From G942493275 sp942493275 (GTDB taxonomy: Bacteria; Actinomycetota; Coriobacteriia; Anaerosomatales; PHET01): a stretch of DNA of 64,000 nt. A program made the translations under genes and the position numbers. The stretch lies in assembly GCA_942493275.1 (NCBI GenBank), contig OW818687.1:124001-188000 (forward strand), read 5' to 3'. The notes below the pieces were generated by a model, which was given only the letters and a program-made list of their open reading frames with translations, did not search any database and was not told the origin of the DNA. Positions 1 through 8,809 of the stretch are shown in pieces; position 1 is the stretch's first letter; each line of letters begins with the position of its first letter.

Positions 1-641
1 GTACCCGGCAGGATCATGCCCTTCTGCAGCTTGCCGAGAATCTCGGCGCGCTCGTGCTTGCGGCCTTCCTCGAGCACCACGCGGCGCGAGAGGACGACGT
101 TGTTGCGGTTGCGGTCCATCTCGATGACGCGAGCCTCGAGGTGGTCGCCGAGGAAGGACGCGAGGTCCTTGACGCGGCGGAGGTCGACGAGCGAGGCGGG
201 CAGGAAGCCGCGCAGGCCGATGTCGATGATGAGACCGCCCTTGACGACCTCGATGACTTCGCCTTCGACGTTCTCGCCAGACTCGAACTTCTCTTCGATC
301 TTGCTCCAGGCACGCTCGTACTCAGCGCGCTTCTTGGAGAGGATGAGGCGACCGTCCTTGTCCTCCTTCTGGAGAACGAGGGCTTCGACCTCGTCACCGA
401 CCGAGACGATCTCGGACGGGTTGGCGTCCTTGCGGATCGACAGCTCACGGGCGGGAATGACGCCTTCGGACTTGAAACCGATGTCAAGCAGGACCTCGTC
501 GCGCTCAACGCGCACGATGGTACCGGCGACGAGATCGCCCTCGTCGAAGTCGGTCATGGTGCCGTCAATGAGGGCATCCATTTCCTCGACCGTGTACTCG
601 GTCTGCTCGAACCCTGTTCCGAACTGCTCCTGGTCACTCAC
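1..641 (-). CDS. rpsA: 30S ribosomal protein S1, N-terminal part (3' end outside window)
   Basis: S1-domain RNA-binding protein that helps the 30S subunit load mRNA. The visible N-terminal ~213 residues hold two S1-type beta-barrel units, with segments such as GTIVRVERDEVLLDIGFKSE and VEGEVIEVVKGGLIIDIGLR, the usual pattern of the first two S1 domains. I place the start at a GTG (complement of 639-641; protein begins VSDQEQFG) because an AAGGGG Shine-Dalgarno lies about 10 nt upstream. The next in-frame ATG would shorten the conserved leader. The gene runs off the left edge, so total length is unknown. polA lies directly upstream on the same strand, a neighbourhood common in Actinomycetota. 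Confidence 0.95.
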   Translation of the reverse strand, partial: MSDQEQFGTGFEQTEYTVEEMDALIDGTMTDFDEGDLVAGTIVRVERDEVLLDIGFKSEGVIPARELSIRKDANPSEIVSVGDEVEALVLQKEDKDGRLILSKKRAEYERAWSKIEEKFESGENVEGEVIEVVKGGLIIDIGLRGFLPASLVDLRRVKDLASFLGDHLEARVIEMDRNRNNVVLSRRVVLEEGRKHERAEILGKLQKGMILPG

Positions 642-856
642 TTCGGGTGGACCCCTTCCAAAATCGGGGCCCCTCGGTCACTGTCCGTCGCCTACAAGCT
701 CCGTCGCCTACAGATACGTCGTCGCCAACAGGTCACTACATTGACTCTCGGGGGCCAACATTACCTTCCGTTTCTCACAGGGCATACGAAGAACGCCCTC
801 AAAACGGACTTATGCCCGATTGTAGACCACGCCACCGCGCGGTGCCACACATTTGT
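642..856 (-). promoter_or_regulatory. rpsA upstream region with candidate -10 and 5' UTR hairpin
   Basis: 215 bp between polA and rpsA. On the minus strand a good -10 hexamer TACAAT lies at 824-819; no convincing -35 is visible. Transcription from it would start near 812 and give a UTR of about 170 nt. That UTR begins with a possible stem GGGCATA/TATGCCC (817-811 with 786-780). Further down, a 13-bp direct repeat TCCGTCGCCTACA (684-696 and 700-712, plus-strand sense) is present. S1 autoregulation through its leader is known in other bacteria; I cannot show it here. Confidence 0.35.
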
Positions 857-3499
857 TTACTTCGCGCTCGACCAGTTCTCCGCCGCCGCGACCGAAACCT
901 CCAGGGGCACCGCGAGTTCGGCAACGCCGCCCATCGCGTGTGCGGCCATGGCCTGAAGCGACTCGACCTCCTCGGCGGGAGCTTCGAAGACGAGTTCGTC
1001 GTGGACCTGCAGGAGCATGCTGGCCGAGAACCCCTCGTCGTGCAGCCGCCGGTCGACCTCGATCATCGCGAGCTTCATGATGTCGGCCGCCGTGCCCTGC
1101 ATCGGATGGTTCATCGCGGTGCGTTCGCCGAACGAGCGCAGGTTGTAGTTCGACGACCTCAGTTCGGGGATTCGCCGCTTGCGCCCGAACAGCGTGACCG
1201 CGTAGCCGTCCCGGTGGGCCGAGGCGACGGTCTCGTCGAGGTACGCCCGGACGCGCGGGAAGGTGTCGTAGTAGCGATCAATCATGGTCTGCGCCTCGGC
1301 GTGAGTGATCTTGAGGGTGTCGGCCAGCCCGTGCGCGCTCTGCCCGTAGACGATGCCGAAGTTCACTGCTTTCGCGCGAGCCCTCATACCCGGCTCCACG
1401 TCGTCGACACCGACCCCGAACACACGCGCCGCGGTCGCCGCGTGGAAGTCCGCACCGCTCGTGAACGCCTCGATGAGGCCCTCGTCGCCCGACAGGTGCG
1501 CGAGGATGCGCAGCTCGATCTGGCTGTAGTCAGCCGAGACGATCAGGTCGCCCGCACGGGCCGGCACGAAGGCGGCCCGGATCCGGCGCCCAAACTCGGT
1601 ACGAACCGGGATGTTTTGCAGGTTGGGGCTGCTCGATGAGAGCCTCCCGGTCGCCGCCACGGTCTGGTTGAACGAGGTGTGGAGCCTCCCGTCCTCACCG
1701 AGCATCCGCGGCAGCGCCTCGATGTAGGTGCTGCGAAGCTTGGTCAGCTCGCGGTAGGACACGATCTTATCGGCGACGGGGTGTAGAGGGGCGAGTGTCG
1801 CAAGCACGCTCGCGTCCGTGGAGTAGCCGGTCTTGGTCCGCTTCTGCGTGGGCAGGCCGAGCTTCTCGAACAGCACCTCGCCGAGCTGCTTGGGCGAGTC
1901 GATGGTGAACTCGCAGCCCGCGAGCTCGAAGATATCGGCACGCAAAGCGTCGATGCTGGCGGCGGTCTCATCGGCCAGGCCTTTGAGCACGGCGGTATCG
2001 ACGCCGACGCCGACGCGCTCCATTCGCACGAGCACCGGCACGAGCGGCATCTCGATCCCCCGGAAGACATCGAGCGAACCGTCATCGTTCAGCCGCTGCT
2101 CGAGCACCGGGGCCAGATCGGCCGCCGCCTGGGCCAGGAGCGCGGCACGCGGCACGTCCTCGGACTCCTGCAGCGGAGCGCCGAGATAGTCGGCGTGGAG
2201 ACTCGCCACGTCGTAGTTGGAGCGGTGCGACTCGAGCAGGTACGCCGCGATAGCGCAGTCGAAGGCGCGCTCGGAGTCGAAGCCCGCGACGGCCTCGTCA
2301 CACGCAACCGCTGAATCGGCCGGGCACAGGTGCTGCACGAACTGCTTGACGTCCCCGGCGGCGAAGCGTCCACCCGAGACCAGCAGCCGCAACGCCTCCT
2401 CGGCGGCCTCGCCATCGAGCACCGCGGTCGTCTCGGGACCCGCAACGGCCACGTCGAGGCTCTCCGAGAACAGCGTGTCCCCGCACGCCTCGGCGGCAAC
2501 TCCGAGCCACGCGTCGCCGGGTATCCAGGCGCGAACCGCCGCGAGCGCTTCGGCGCCGGTGAGGCACGGCCGGGCGGTGCACGCGGCAGGGGACGACGCC
2601 TCGGCCTCGACCGCGACAGCCCCGCCGACACGCAGCGCCATCACGCGATCGAGCAGCGACGTGAAGCGCAGCGCGCCGAACCTCTCGGCGACGGTGGCGG
2701 GATCGAACTTGCCGAAGCCGACCGCGTACAGGTCGATATCGACCGGGACGTCGGTTGCGATGGTGGCGACGATTCGGCTGGCGCGCGCCGAGCCCTCGTG
2801 CTCGCGGAGGTTCTCGCCGAGCTTGCCTTTGATCGTCGGCGCGGCCTCGATGACGGCATCGAGCGAGCCGTACTCCTGCAGTAGCTTGGAGGCGGTCTTC
2901 TCCCCCACCCCGGGCACGCCGGGAATGTTGTCCGATGTATCGCCCTTCAGGCCGAGATAGTCGGGCACCTGAGCAGGCGTGACGCCGTAGCGCTCGAGCA
3001 CCTCGGCCGGCCCGTAGACGACGATGTCGGTCACGCCCTTGCGGGTAGTGACGACCTTGACCGAGTCGGTGACCAGCTGGAATGCGTCGCGGTCACCGGT
3101 GACGAGCAGTACCTGCATGCCGGCGTCCTCGCCATGCTTCGCGAGCGTCCCGAGGATGTCGTCACCTTCCCAGCCGTCGACCTCGACGATGGGTACCGCA
3201 AGTGCCTCCAGCAGCTCCTTGACCATCGGGAACTGGGACTTCAGCGCCTCTGCGGTGGGCGGCCTGTGCACCTTGTACTGCGCGAGCGCCTCGACGCGAA
3301 ACGCCGGCTTGCCGCGGTCAAAGGCGACCACAACCCCGTCCGGACGCAGGTCCTGGACGAGCTTGATGAGCATCGACAGAAACCCGAACGCGGCGTTTGT
3401 GGGCCTGCCGTCGGGGGCCGTCATCGACTCGGGAAGCGCGTGGAACGCGCGGTGGATGAGGCTGTTGCCGTCGATGACAGCGACGGTGCGCGAGACCAT
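857..3499 (-). CDS. polA: DNA polymerase I, proofreading domain degenerate
   Basis: 880-residue family A polymerase for gap filling and repair. The N-terminal ~290 residues are the 5'-3' nuclease (starts VAVIDGNSLIHRAFHALPES; Asp ligands in VDGWEGDDILGTLA and TGDRDAFQLV; helix-hairpin-helix GVPGVGEKTASKLL). The middle ~300-460 corresponds to the 3'-5' exonuclease fold but lacks the Asp-x-Glu motif (LGVAAEA where an active enzyme has a D-x-E), so proofreading is probably lost, as in Bacillus and Thermus enzymes. The C-terminal polymerase has motif A (DYSQIELRILAHLSGD), motif B (RAKAVNFGIVYGQS) and motif C (VHDELVFE). The frame is open upstream to 3781, but that would overlap the divergent methyltransferase; the ATG at 3499 gives the normal family start with AAAGG upstream. 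Confidence 0.97.
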   Translation of the reverse strand: MVSRTVAVIDGNSLIHRAFHALPESMTAPDGRPTNAAFGFLSMLIKLVQDLRPDGVVVAFDRGKPAFRVEALAQYKVHRPPTAEALKSQFPMVKELLEALAVPIVEVDGWEGDDILGTLAKHGEDAGMQVLLVTGDRDAFQLVTDSVKVVTTRKGVTDIVVYGPAEVLERYGVTPAQVPDYLGLKGDTSDNIPGVPGVGEKTASKLLQEYGSLDAVIEAAPTIKGKLGENLREHEGSARASRIVATIATDVPVDIDLYAVGFGKFDPATVAERFGALRFTSLLDRVMALRVGGAVAVEAEASSPAACTARPCLTGAEALAAVRAWIPGDAWLGVAAEACGDTLFSESLDVAVAGPETTAVLDGEAAEEALRLLVSGGRFAAGDVKQFVQHLCPADSAVACDEAVAGFDSERAFDCAIAAYLLESHRSNYDVASLHADYLGAPLQESEDVPRAALLAQAAADLAPVLEQRLNDDGSLDVFRGIEMPLVPVLVRMERVGVGVDTAVLKGLADETAASIDALRADIFELAGCEFTIDSPKQLGEVLFEKLGLPTQKRTKTGYSTDASVLATLAPLHPVADKIVSYRELTKLRSTYIEALPRMLGEDGRLHTSFNQTVAATGRLSSSSPNLQNIPVRTEFGRRIRAAFVPARAGDLIVSADYSQIELRILAHLSGDEGLIEAFTSGADFHAATAARVFGVGVDDVEPGMRARAKAVNFGIVYGQSAHGLADTLKITHAEAQTMIDRYYDTFPRVRAYLDETVASAHRDGYAVTLFGRKRRIPELRSSNYNLRSFGERTAMNHPMQGTAADIMKLAMIEVDRRLHDEGFSASMLLQVHDELVFEAPAEEVESLQAMAAHAMGGVAELAVPLEVSVAAAENWSSAK

Positions 3500-3586
3500 G
3501 CGAGGACCTTTCGGGGAAGGAATGCTTTCGGGGCTTAGCGCCCTCATCGGAGTGTACCCGAGGGTGACGACACGAAAGGGTCGCGA

Positions 3587-4180
3587 ATGGGGTTCTTCAA
3601 CTGGGCCGCACCGGCGTTCGGGCACTTCGCCGATCGCTGGTCCCCTGAAGGAATCGCCGAGATTGCCGGATGGCTGAGGCCCTTCATCAGCGATTCGTGT
3701 CCGCAGGGCTGCAGGATCCTCGACGTCGGTGGGGGCACCGGCGCCCTTGCGCGCAAGCTCCACGACGCGTTGGGGGCGCACGTCACGGTGGTAGACCCGA
3801 CCCCGGAGATGCTGCGCTACATCGCCGACGACGGAGCGGTCGCCAAGGTCCAGGGCTCAGCCGAGGCGCTGCCGTTCGATGACGACGCATTCGATGCGGT
3901 CATCGTCACCGACGCGTTCCACCATTTCCGAGACCAGCCGGCGGCGGTCAAGGAGTTTCAGAGGGTCACTCGGCATGGCGGCGGGGTCGTGATCGTCGAA
4001 CTGGATCCCACGGGATTGGTGATGCGCACGATCGTGCTTGGCGAGAAGCTGCTCGGAGAGCCGGGTGCGTTCATGACGCCACCGCAGATGTGCGCATTCA
4101 TGCGCGAGCACGGAATCGAGGGCGCCTGCTCGGCGATTCGTGGAGTGAGCTACCGGTTCGTGGGAGAGGTCCGAGGCTAA
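3587..4180 (+). CDS. class I SAM-dependent methyltransferase, substrate unknown
   Basis: 197-residue Rossmann-fold methyltransferase of the Methyltransf_11 type. Motif I is ILDVGGGTGALARKL (about residues 44-58), the acidic end of beta 2 is VTVVDPTPEML, and a later motif is DDAFDAVIVTDAFHHF. It starts with MGFFNWAAPAFGHFADRW, a front end seen in small unassigned methyltransferases. A GAAAGGG Shine-Dalgarno sits 5-11 nt before the ATG. It is divergent from polA and its stop overlaps the last codon of the convergent response regulator gene by 4 bp. The substrate cannot be read from sequence or context. Confidence 0.85.
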   Translation: MGFFNWAAPAFGHFADRWSPEGIAEIAGWLRPFISDSCPQGCRILDVGGGTGALARKLHDALGAHVTVVDPTPEMLRYIADDGAVAKVQGSAEALPFDDDAFDAVIVTDAFHHFRDQPAAVKEFQRVTRHGGGVVIVELDPTGLVMRTIVLGEKLLGEPGAFMTPPQMCAFMREHGIEGACSAIRGVSYRFVGEVRG

Positions 4181-4848
4181 CCGTTCCAGAGATAGCCCAC
4201 GTTGCGCACGGTCTCGAGACGCCGGGACAGCTCGTGCCCGATCTTCGCGCGGATGCGCCGAATGTGGACGTCCACCGTGCGGGAACCGCCGTAGTAGTCG
4301 GTTCCCCACACCCGACGGAGCAGCACTTCGCGCGTGTACGTGCGGCTGGGATGCGTGACGAGGAAGGCGAACAACGCGTACTCCAGATAGGTGAAGTCGA
4401 TGGGGACCCCGTCGAGGTAAGCCTGGTAAGTCGCCAGGTTCAGCGTCAGATTATCGATGCGCAGGAGCTCCTGGCGAGTCACCTCTTCGCCCGGCCATAG
4501 GAGTGCACGCACTCGGGCCGCCAGCTCGTCTGCCGAGCCGCCGCGCACCATGAAATCGCTCGGCACGCGAACGGGAAGCCTGAGCGACTGCAGCCCCTCG
4601 GGCTCCACCAGCACGAGCAGTCGCAGGTCGACGCCGCTCGATGCGGCATGCTCGACGACTTGCGCGAGCGCCTCGGCGTTCCTGCCCCCATCGATGGCCA
4701 CGAGTTCGAGCTCGCCGGCGATGAGCCGCTTCTGCATCTCGCCCGGCGCCGACTCCAGAACCTGAAGGTCGAGCCCATCGAGGGCGGCGGCTATCCACGC
4801 ACGTGTGTGCGCATCATCCGAGACTATGAGAACCCTCTTCATGTGCAT
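4177..4848 (-). CDS. OmpR/PhoB-type response regulator with atypical receiver
   Basis: 223 residues: an N-terminal receiver-like domain (~1-115) and a C-terminal winged helix (~125-223; RTYTREVLLRRVWGTDYYGG and VDVHIRRIRAKIG are classic PhoB-family helix segments). The likely phospho-acceptor D53 (LVAID) and acidic D11-D12 are present. The conserved Thr/Ser is replaced (RLLVLVEPEG) and the invariant Lys is Arg (DFMVRGG). Signalling may therefore be phosphorylation-independent or altered. No histidine kinase is adjacent, so it is an orphan. Two possible ATG starts lie 6 nt apart (MHMKR); AGGA is about 12 nt upstream of the first. Targets unknown. Confidence 0.88.
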   Translation of the reverse strand: MHMKRVLIVSDDAHTRAWIAAALDGLDLQVLESAPGEMQKRLIAGELELVAIDGGRNAEALAQVVEHAASSGVDLRLLVLVEPEGLQSLRLPVRVPSDFMVRGGSADELAARVRALLWPGEEVTRQELLRIDNLTLNLATYQAYLDGVPIDFTYLEYALFAFLVTHPSRTYTREVLLRRVWGTDYYGGSRTVDVHIRRIRAKIGHELSRRLETVRNVGYLWNG

Positions 4849-4954
4849 GATGATAGCGTTCCTGTCCCGTTTCGCGTCTTTGAATCGGCAACGCCGGGCG
4901 GAGATGCTTCCCCGCCCGGCGCCGTTGCCGCTTCTGTCGTTCTCAGACCCGCTA

Positions 4955-6286
4955 CTAGATGACGCTCAGGTAGCGGTCGATCTCCCACTGCGAGACGTAC
5001 TTGATGTAGTCAGCCCACTCGGCCTTCTTGTTCTCCGAGTAGAACGCGTGGATGTGATCGCCGAGGATCTCGCGCATGGTCTCGGAGCTCTCGAACATCT
5101 CGATGGCCTCGCCGAGGTTCTTCGGCAGCGTCTTGATGCCGGCCTCGTCGAGCTCGGCCGGAGTCATCTCGAAGATGTCGTTGGTCGCCTCGGGCATGAG
5201 CTCGAGCTTCTCCTCGATACCCTTGAGGCCGGCGCCGAGCATGACGGCGAAGGCGAGGTACGGGTTGCACGAGGGGTCCGGCGAACGGAGCTCGATGCGG
5301 GTCGCGGCCTCCTTGCCGGGCTTGTACAGCGGCACGCGGACCATGGCTGAGCGGTTGGCCTGGGCCCACGAGACGTAGACGGGAGCCTCGTAGCCGGGGA
5401 TGAGACGCTTGTAGGAGTTCACGAGCGGGTTGGTGACCGCGCAGAACTCGGGGGCGTACTTCAGCAGGCCGGCGATGTAGTGGCGGCAGATGTCGCTCAG
5501 GAAGCCGGGCTTCTCGGCGTCGTAGAAGGCGTTGCCATCCTTGGTGAACAGCGACTGGTGAACGTGCATACCGGAACCGTTGATGCCGGCGATCGGCTTA
5601 GGCATGAACGTGGCGTAGACGCCGTTGGCCATCGCGACTTCCTTGACGACGAGGCGGTACGTCATGACCGCATCAGCCATCGTCAGGGCCTCCTGGTAGC
5701 GGAGGTCGATCTCGTGCTGCGACGGGGCGACCTCATGGTGCGAGTACTCGACCGGGATGCCCATCTTCTCGAGGGTCAGCACAGTCTCGCGACGGAGGTC
5801 GCTCGCGATATCGAGCGGCGTGAGGTCGAAGTAGCCGCCCTTGTCGAGAACAACGGTGTCCTCGTCATCAGCGAAGTAGAAGAACTCGAGCTCGGGACCG
5901 ACGTACATGGTGTAGCCCATGTCGGCGGCCTTCTTGAGCATGCGCTTGAGCGCGTAGCGGGGGTCACCCTCGAACGGGGTGCCGTCGGGCTTGGTGATGT
6001 CGGCGAAGATGCGGGCAACACCCTGCTCCTCGGGACGCCACGGGATGACCTGGAACGTATCGGCATCCGGGAAGGCGACCATGTCGGACTCCTGGATGCG
6101 GGTGAAACCGTCGATCGAGGAACCGTCGAAGCCCATGCCCTCTTCGAAGGCTCCCTCAAGCTCGCTGTCGGTGACAGCGAACGACTTCAGAACGCCGAGA
6201 ACGTCGGTGAACCAGAAGCGCACGAACTTGATGTCGCGCTCCTCCACCGTCTTCAGGACGTAGTCCTTATCGAACGCAGTTGCCAT
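4955..6286 (-). CDS. glnA: glutamine synthetase type I (copy 1)
   Basis: 443-residue GS catalysing ATP-dependent glutamate plus ammonia to glutamine. It has the N-terminal beta-grasp (RFWFTDVLGVLKSFAV), the substrate-entry motif EEGMGFDGSSIDGFTRIQES, the ATP motif GMHVHQSL, and the NRSAMVRVP loop. Length and absence of the ~25-residue insert put it in the GSI-alpha type, which lacks adenylylation control in characterised members. The frame extends 6 codons upstream, but the ATG at 6286 is the start: AAGGAGG lies 6-7 nt upstream. It follows the hdr-glt operon in the same direction, separated by a strong hairpin. A second GS of identical length is at 22677. Confidence 0.97.
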   Translation of the reverse strand: MATAFDKDYVLKTVEERDIKFVRFWFTDVLGVLKSFAVTDSELEGAFEEGMGFDGSSIDGFTRIQESDMVAFPDADTFQVIPWRPEEQGVARIFADITKPDGTPFEGDPRYALKRMLKKAADMGYTMYVGPELEFFYFADDEDTVVLDKGGYFDLTPLDIASDLRRETVLTLEKMGIPVEYSHHEVAPSQHEIDLRYQEALTMADAVMTYRLVVKEVAMANGVYATFMPKPIAGINGSGMHVHQSLFTKDGNAFYDAEKPGFLSDICRHYIAGLLKYAPEFCAVTNPLVNSYKRLIPGYEAPVYVSWAQANRSAMVRVPLYKPGKEAATRIELRSPDPSCNPYLAFAVMLGAGLKGIEEKLELMPEATNDIFEMTPAELDEAGIKTLPKNLGEAIEMFESSETMREILGDHIHAFYSENKKAEWADYIKYVSQWEIDRYLSVI

Positions 6287-6304
6287 TCGGAACCTCCTTA
6301 ACAT

Positions 6305-6322
6305 GACACGACCAGCCGTGTC
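6305..6322 (-). promoter_or_regulatory. perfect 6-bp hairpin with hexaloop in the glnA 5' UTR
   Basis: GACACG-GCTGGT-CGTGTC on the minus strand, just upstream of the glnA Shine-Dalgarno. A weaker stem (GACGT/ACGTC, 7-nt loop) precedes it. The loop has G at position 4 but G, not A, at position 1, so it does not meet the ANTAR hexaloop rule. Function unknown; it could limit ribosome access. Confidence 0.35.
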
Positions 6323-6411
6323 CGCCTGACGTACTCCTCACGTCGTACTACCCACATTAGAGGCCCAATGTTTCGGCGGTGTTTCAATGTGCGCCACACG
6401 GCAAACGCAGA

Positions 6412-6435
6412 GGGGCCGCCCACGTGGGCGGCCCC
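6412..6435 (-). terminator. hairpin terminator after the hdr-glt operon
   Basis: A 24-bp perfect palindrome (GGGGCCGCCC-ACGT-GGGCGGCCCC) lies 28 bp after the gltB3 stop. It is followed on the minus strand by TCTGCGTTT, a weak U-tract. It probably separates the glt operon from glnA, perhaps incompletely. Confidence 0.7.
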
Positions 6436-6463
6436 CTTTCTCATCTGTTGGTGACCCATCCGC

Positions 6464-7282
6464 CTACAGGTAGACGTAGAGCTTCCCGTACGGGCGGTGG
6501 CTGATCGGCACGAGCTTGGTGAACGGCTCAGCCATGACCTCGTCGAGATCCACATCGAGCGCCTCGCAGTACTCGGTGAGGATCGGCTTGAGGGCGGCCA
6601 TCTCCTCCTCGGTAGCGGTGAAGACGCCGACCTCCTTGCCGCACTGCCACGACTCGATCTCGCCGCGCAGGTAGACCTCGCCGCCGTGCATGCCGGTCCC
6701 GACGTAGCCGCCCACAAGCGGACCTTCGAGACGGGAGTTCATGCCGAGCAGGATGAGCAGGCCGCCGGCCATGTACTCACCGAAGAAGTCACGCGCCTTA
6801 CCGCCGCAGATCATGATGGGGCGCAGGTCCTCGTATGCCTTCATGTGAATGCCGACCCGGTAGCCGACGTCGCCCTTGATGAAGACCTTGCCGCCGCGCA
6901 TGCCGTAGCCGAGCACGTCGCCGGCGTCACCGTGCACGACGACCTTGCCGGCGTTCATGGTGTTGCCGACGCCGTCCTGGGCGTTACCGAACACCTCGAC
7001 CGTCGGGCCGTCCATGAACATCGCCATGTCCTGGCCCGGGGTGCCGTGGACCTCGATCTTGAGGTCCTTGCCCTTGATGCCGGTGCCGATGTAGCGCTGG
7101 CCGTTGACGTTCATCAGCTTGACGGTCTTCACGCCGTCGGCGAATGCCTGGCGCACCGCCTCGTTCACGTACTTGTAGTAGACGCTCTGGCAGTCGATGG
7201 TCGCTACGTCGCCCTCGCGGGTGACCTGCGGCTCGATCTGCAGGTAGCCCTCGATGGGGCCGCTCACGGTCTGAGTAGTCAT
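6464..7282 (-). CDS. gltB3: glutamate synthase, GXGXG (alpha C-terminal) subunit
   Basis: 272 residues of repeated G-x-x-G-x-x-x-G beta-helix turns (YIGTGIKGKDLKIEV, GDVLGYGMRGGKVFIKGDVG, GGYVGTGMHGGEVYLRG). This is the structural domain found at the C terminus of large GltB, here a free-standing protein. In split-type synthases it packs with the FMN domain and the amidotransferase. The ATG at 7282 has GAGAGGG 4-5 nt upstream and is preferred over a longer upstream reading that would run into gltB2. It is the fourth gene of hdrBC-gltB1-gltB2-gltB3, 13 nt after gltB2. Confidence 0.93.
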   Translation of the reverse strand: MTTQTVSGPIEGYLQIEPQVTREGDVATIDCQSVYYKYVNEAVRQAFADGVKTVKLMNVNGQRYIGTGIKGKDLKIEVHGTPGQDMAMFMDGPTVEVFGNAQDGVGNTMNAGKVVVHGDAGDVLGYGMRGGKVFIKGDVGYRVGIHMKAYEDLRPIMICGGKARDFFGEYMAGGLLILLGMNSRLEGPLVGGYVGTGMHGGEVYLRGEIESWQCGKEVGVFTATEEEMAALKPILTEYCEALDVDLDEVMAEPFTKLVPISHRPYGKLYVYL

Positions 7283-7295
7283 AGTCCCTCTCCCC

Positions 7296-8807
7296 CTACA
7301 GCCCGACCGGCTTGACGCCGAGGATCTCGCAGGTCTGTGCATCCAGGCCGACCGCGCGCAGACGCTCGCGGCTGCCGCGAAGCGACTCGACCGCGTTGAC
7401 GCCGAGCGCACCCAGAATCTCCTGGAGCTCGTGGCTCCACGCGTGGACGAGGTTGGTGAGCCTCTCGGCACCCCACTCGGGGTCCACTCGGCGGGTGAGC
7501 TCGGGCTTCTGAGTCGTCAGGCCCCACGAGCAGCAGCCGGTGTGGCAGCCCTGGCACAGATGGCAGCCGAGGGCCATGAGCGACGCCGAGCCGATCGCCA
7601 CGGCATCCGCGCCGAGCGCGATGGCCTTAGCCATGTCGGCCGACGAGCGGATCGATCCGGCAGCGATGATGGATGCCTGGTTGCGGATGCCCTCGTCACG
7701 GAGACGCTGATCGACGACGGCGATCGCGATCTCGATCGGGATGCCGATGTGGTCGCGGATGATCTGCGGAGCCGCACCCGTGCCGCCCTTGAAGCCGTCG
7801 AGGTAGACGTAGTCGGCGCCTGCGCGGACGATGCCTGAAGCGATGGCCGCGACATTGTGAACCGCGGCGATCTTCACGCCGACCGGCTTGTAGCCGCTGG
7901 CTTCCTTGAGTGAGTAGATGAGCTGGCGCAGGTCCTCGATCGAATAGATGTCGTGGTGCGGTGCGGGCGAGATGGCGTCCGACCCCTGCGGGATCATCCG
8001 GGTGGTCGAGACCTCCTTGTTGATCTTCTCACCAGGCAGGTGCCCGCCGATGCCCGGCTTGGCGCCCTGGCCGACCTTGATCTCGATTGCGGCACCACGC
8101 TGCAGGTACTCCGGGCTCACGCCGAACCGGCCCGAGGCGACCTGGACGATGACGTTGTCCTGGTACGGGTAGAGGTCAGCGTGGAGGCCGCCCTCGCCGG
8201 TGTTCATCAGGATGCCGAGACGCTCGGCGGCCATCGCCAGCGACTTGTGCACGTTGAGCGCCACTGAGCCGTAACTCATCGGCGAGAAGATGATCGGGGC
8301 GTCGAGCTTGATGTTGTTGGCGATGCCGGAGCCTTCCTTCAGGCGGAAGCCGCCGGCGCCGTCACTCTCGACCTCGACGCTGTCGGGCTTGCGGCCCAGG
8401 TAGGTGCGCAGCTCCATCGGCTCGCGGAGCGGATCGATGGAGGGGTTGGTCACCTGACACGCGTCAAGCACAAGGTGATCGAAGTAGTTCATGTAGAACT
8501 TGTCGTTGCCCATGCCCGTGAGCATGACGCCGCCGGACTCGGCCTGGCGCCACACGTTCTTGCGCTGCTCGGCGGTCCAGTTCGCGTTGTCTCGGAGGGC
8601 GAGCTCGTTCTTCTTGATGGTGATGCAGTGCGCGGGACAGTAGGTCACGCAGCGGTGACACGCGCGGCACTTGCTGTCGTCCGGGAACGGGCGCTCGTTG
8701 AACGAGTACACGCCCCAGCCGCACTGCTGCACGCAGCGTCCGCACTTGTGGCACTTGTCGTAGTCGATCTCGACCTTGAACTCGGGCTGGATGAGGCTCG
8801 TGGGCAT
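7296..8807 (-). CDS. gltB2: glutamate synthase FMN subunit with N-terminal 2x[4Fe-4S] ferredoxin domain
   Basis: 503 residues. An N-terminal ferredoxin module carries two clusters (CHKCGRCVQQC and CRACHRCVTYCPAHC, within about residues 18-65). Next comes the FMN-binding TIM-barrel synthase domain (IFSPMSYGSVALNVHKSLA; GRFGVSPEYLQRG; GQGAKPGIGGHLPG; DGFKGGTGAAPQ). A cysteine-rich segment near the C terminus (CHLCQGCHTGCC) fits the [3Fe-4S] site. It makes glutamate from 2-oxoglutarate and channelled ammonia, probably taking electrons from ferredoxin and not from an NADPH subunit, since no gltD is nearby. The ATG at 8807 lies next to the gltB1 stop; longer upstream readings overlap gltB1 and are rejected. 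Confidence 0.95.
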   Translation of the reverse strand: MPTSLIQPEFKVEIDYDKCHKCGRCVQQCGWGVYSFNERPFPDDSKCRACHRCVTYCPAHCITIKKNELALRDNANWTAEQRKNVWRQAESGGVMLTGMGNDKFYMNYFDHLVLDACQVTNPSIDPLREPMELRTYLGRKPDSVEVESDGAGGFRLKEGSGIANNIKLDAPIIFSPMSYGSVALNVHKSLAMAAERLGILMNTGEGGLHADLYPYQDNVIVQVASGRFGVSPEYLQRGAAIEIKVGQGAKPGIGGHLPGEKINKEVSTTRMIPQGSDAISPAPHHDIYSIEDLRQLIYSLKEASGYKPVGVKIAAVHNVAAIASGIVRAGADYVYLDGFKGGTGAAPQIIRDHIGIPIEIAIAVVDQRLRDEGIRNQASIIAAGSIRSSADMAKAIALGADAVAIGSASLMALGCHLCQGCHTGCCSWGLTTQKPELTRRVDPEWGAERLTNLVHAWSHELQEILGALGVNAVESLRGSRERLRAVGLDAQTCEILGVKPVGL

Positions 8808-8809
8808 CT

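Noticed and set aside
3500..3781. N-terminal extension of polA.
   Set aside because: It would overlap the start of the divergent methyltransferase gene, and the added residues have no family similarity. The ATG at 3499 gives the standard start.
6305..6322. Second ANTAR target before glnA copy 1.
   Set aside because: The loop has G at position 1, the upstream stem has a 7-nt loop, and there is no competing terminator.
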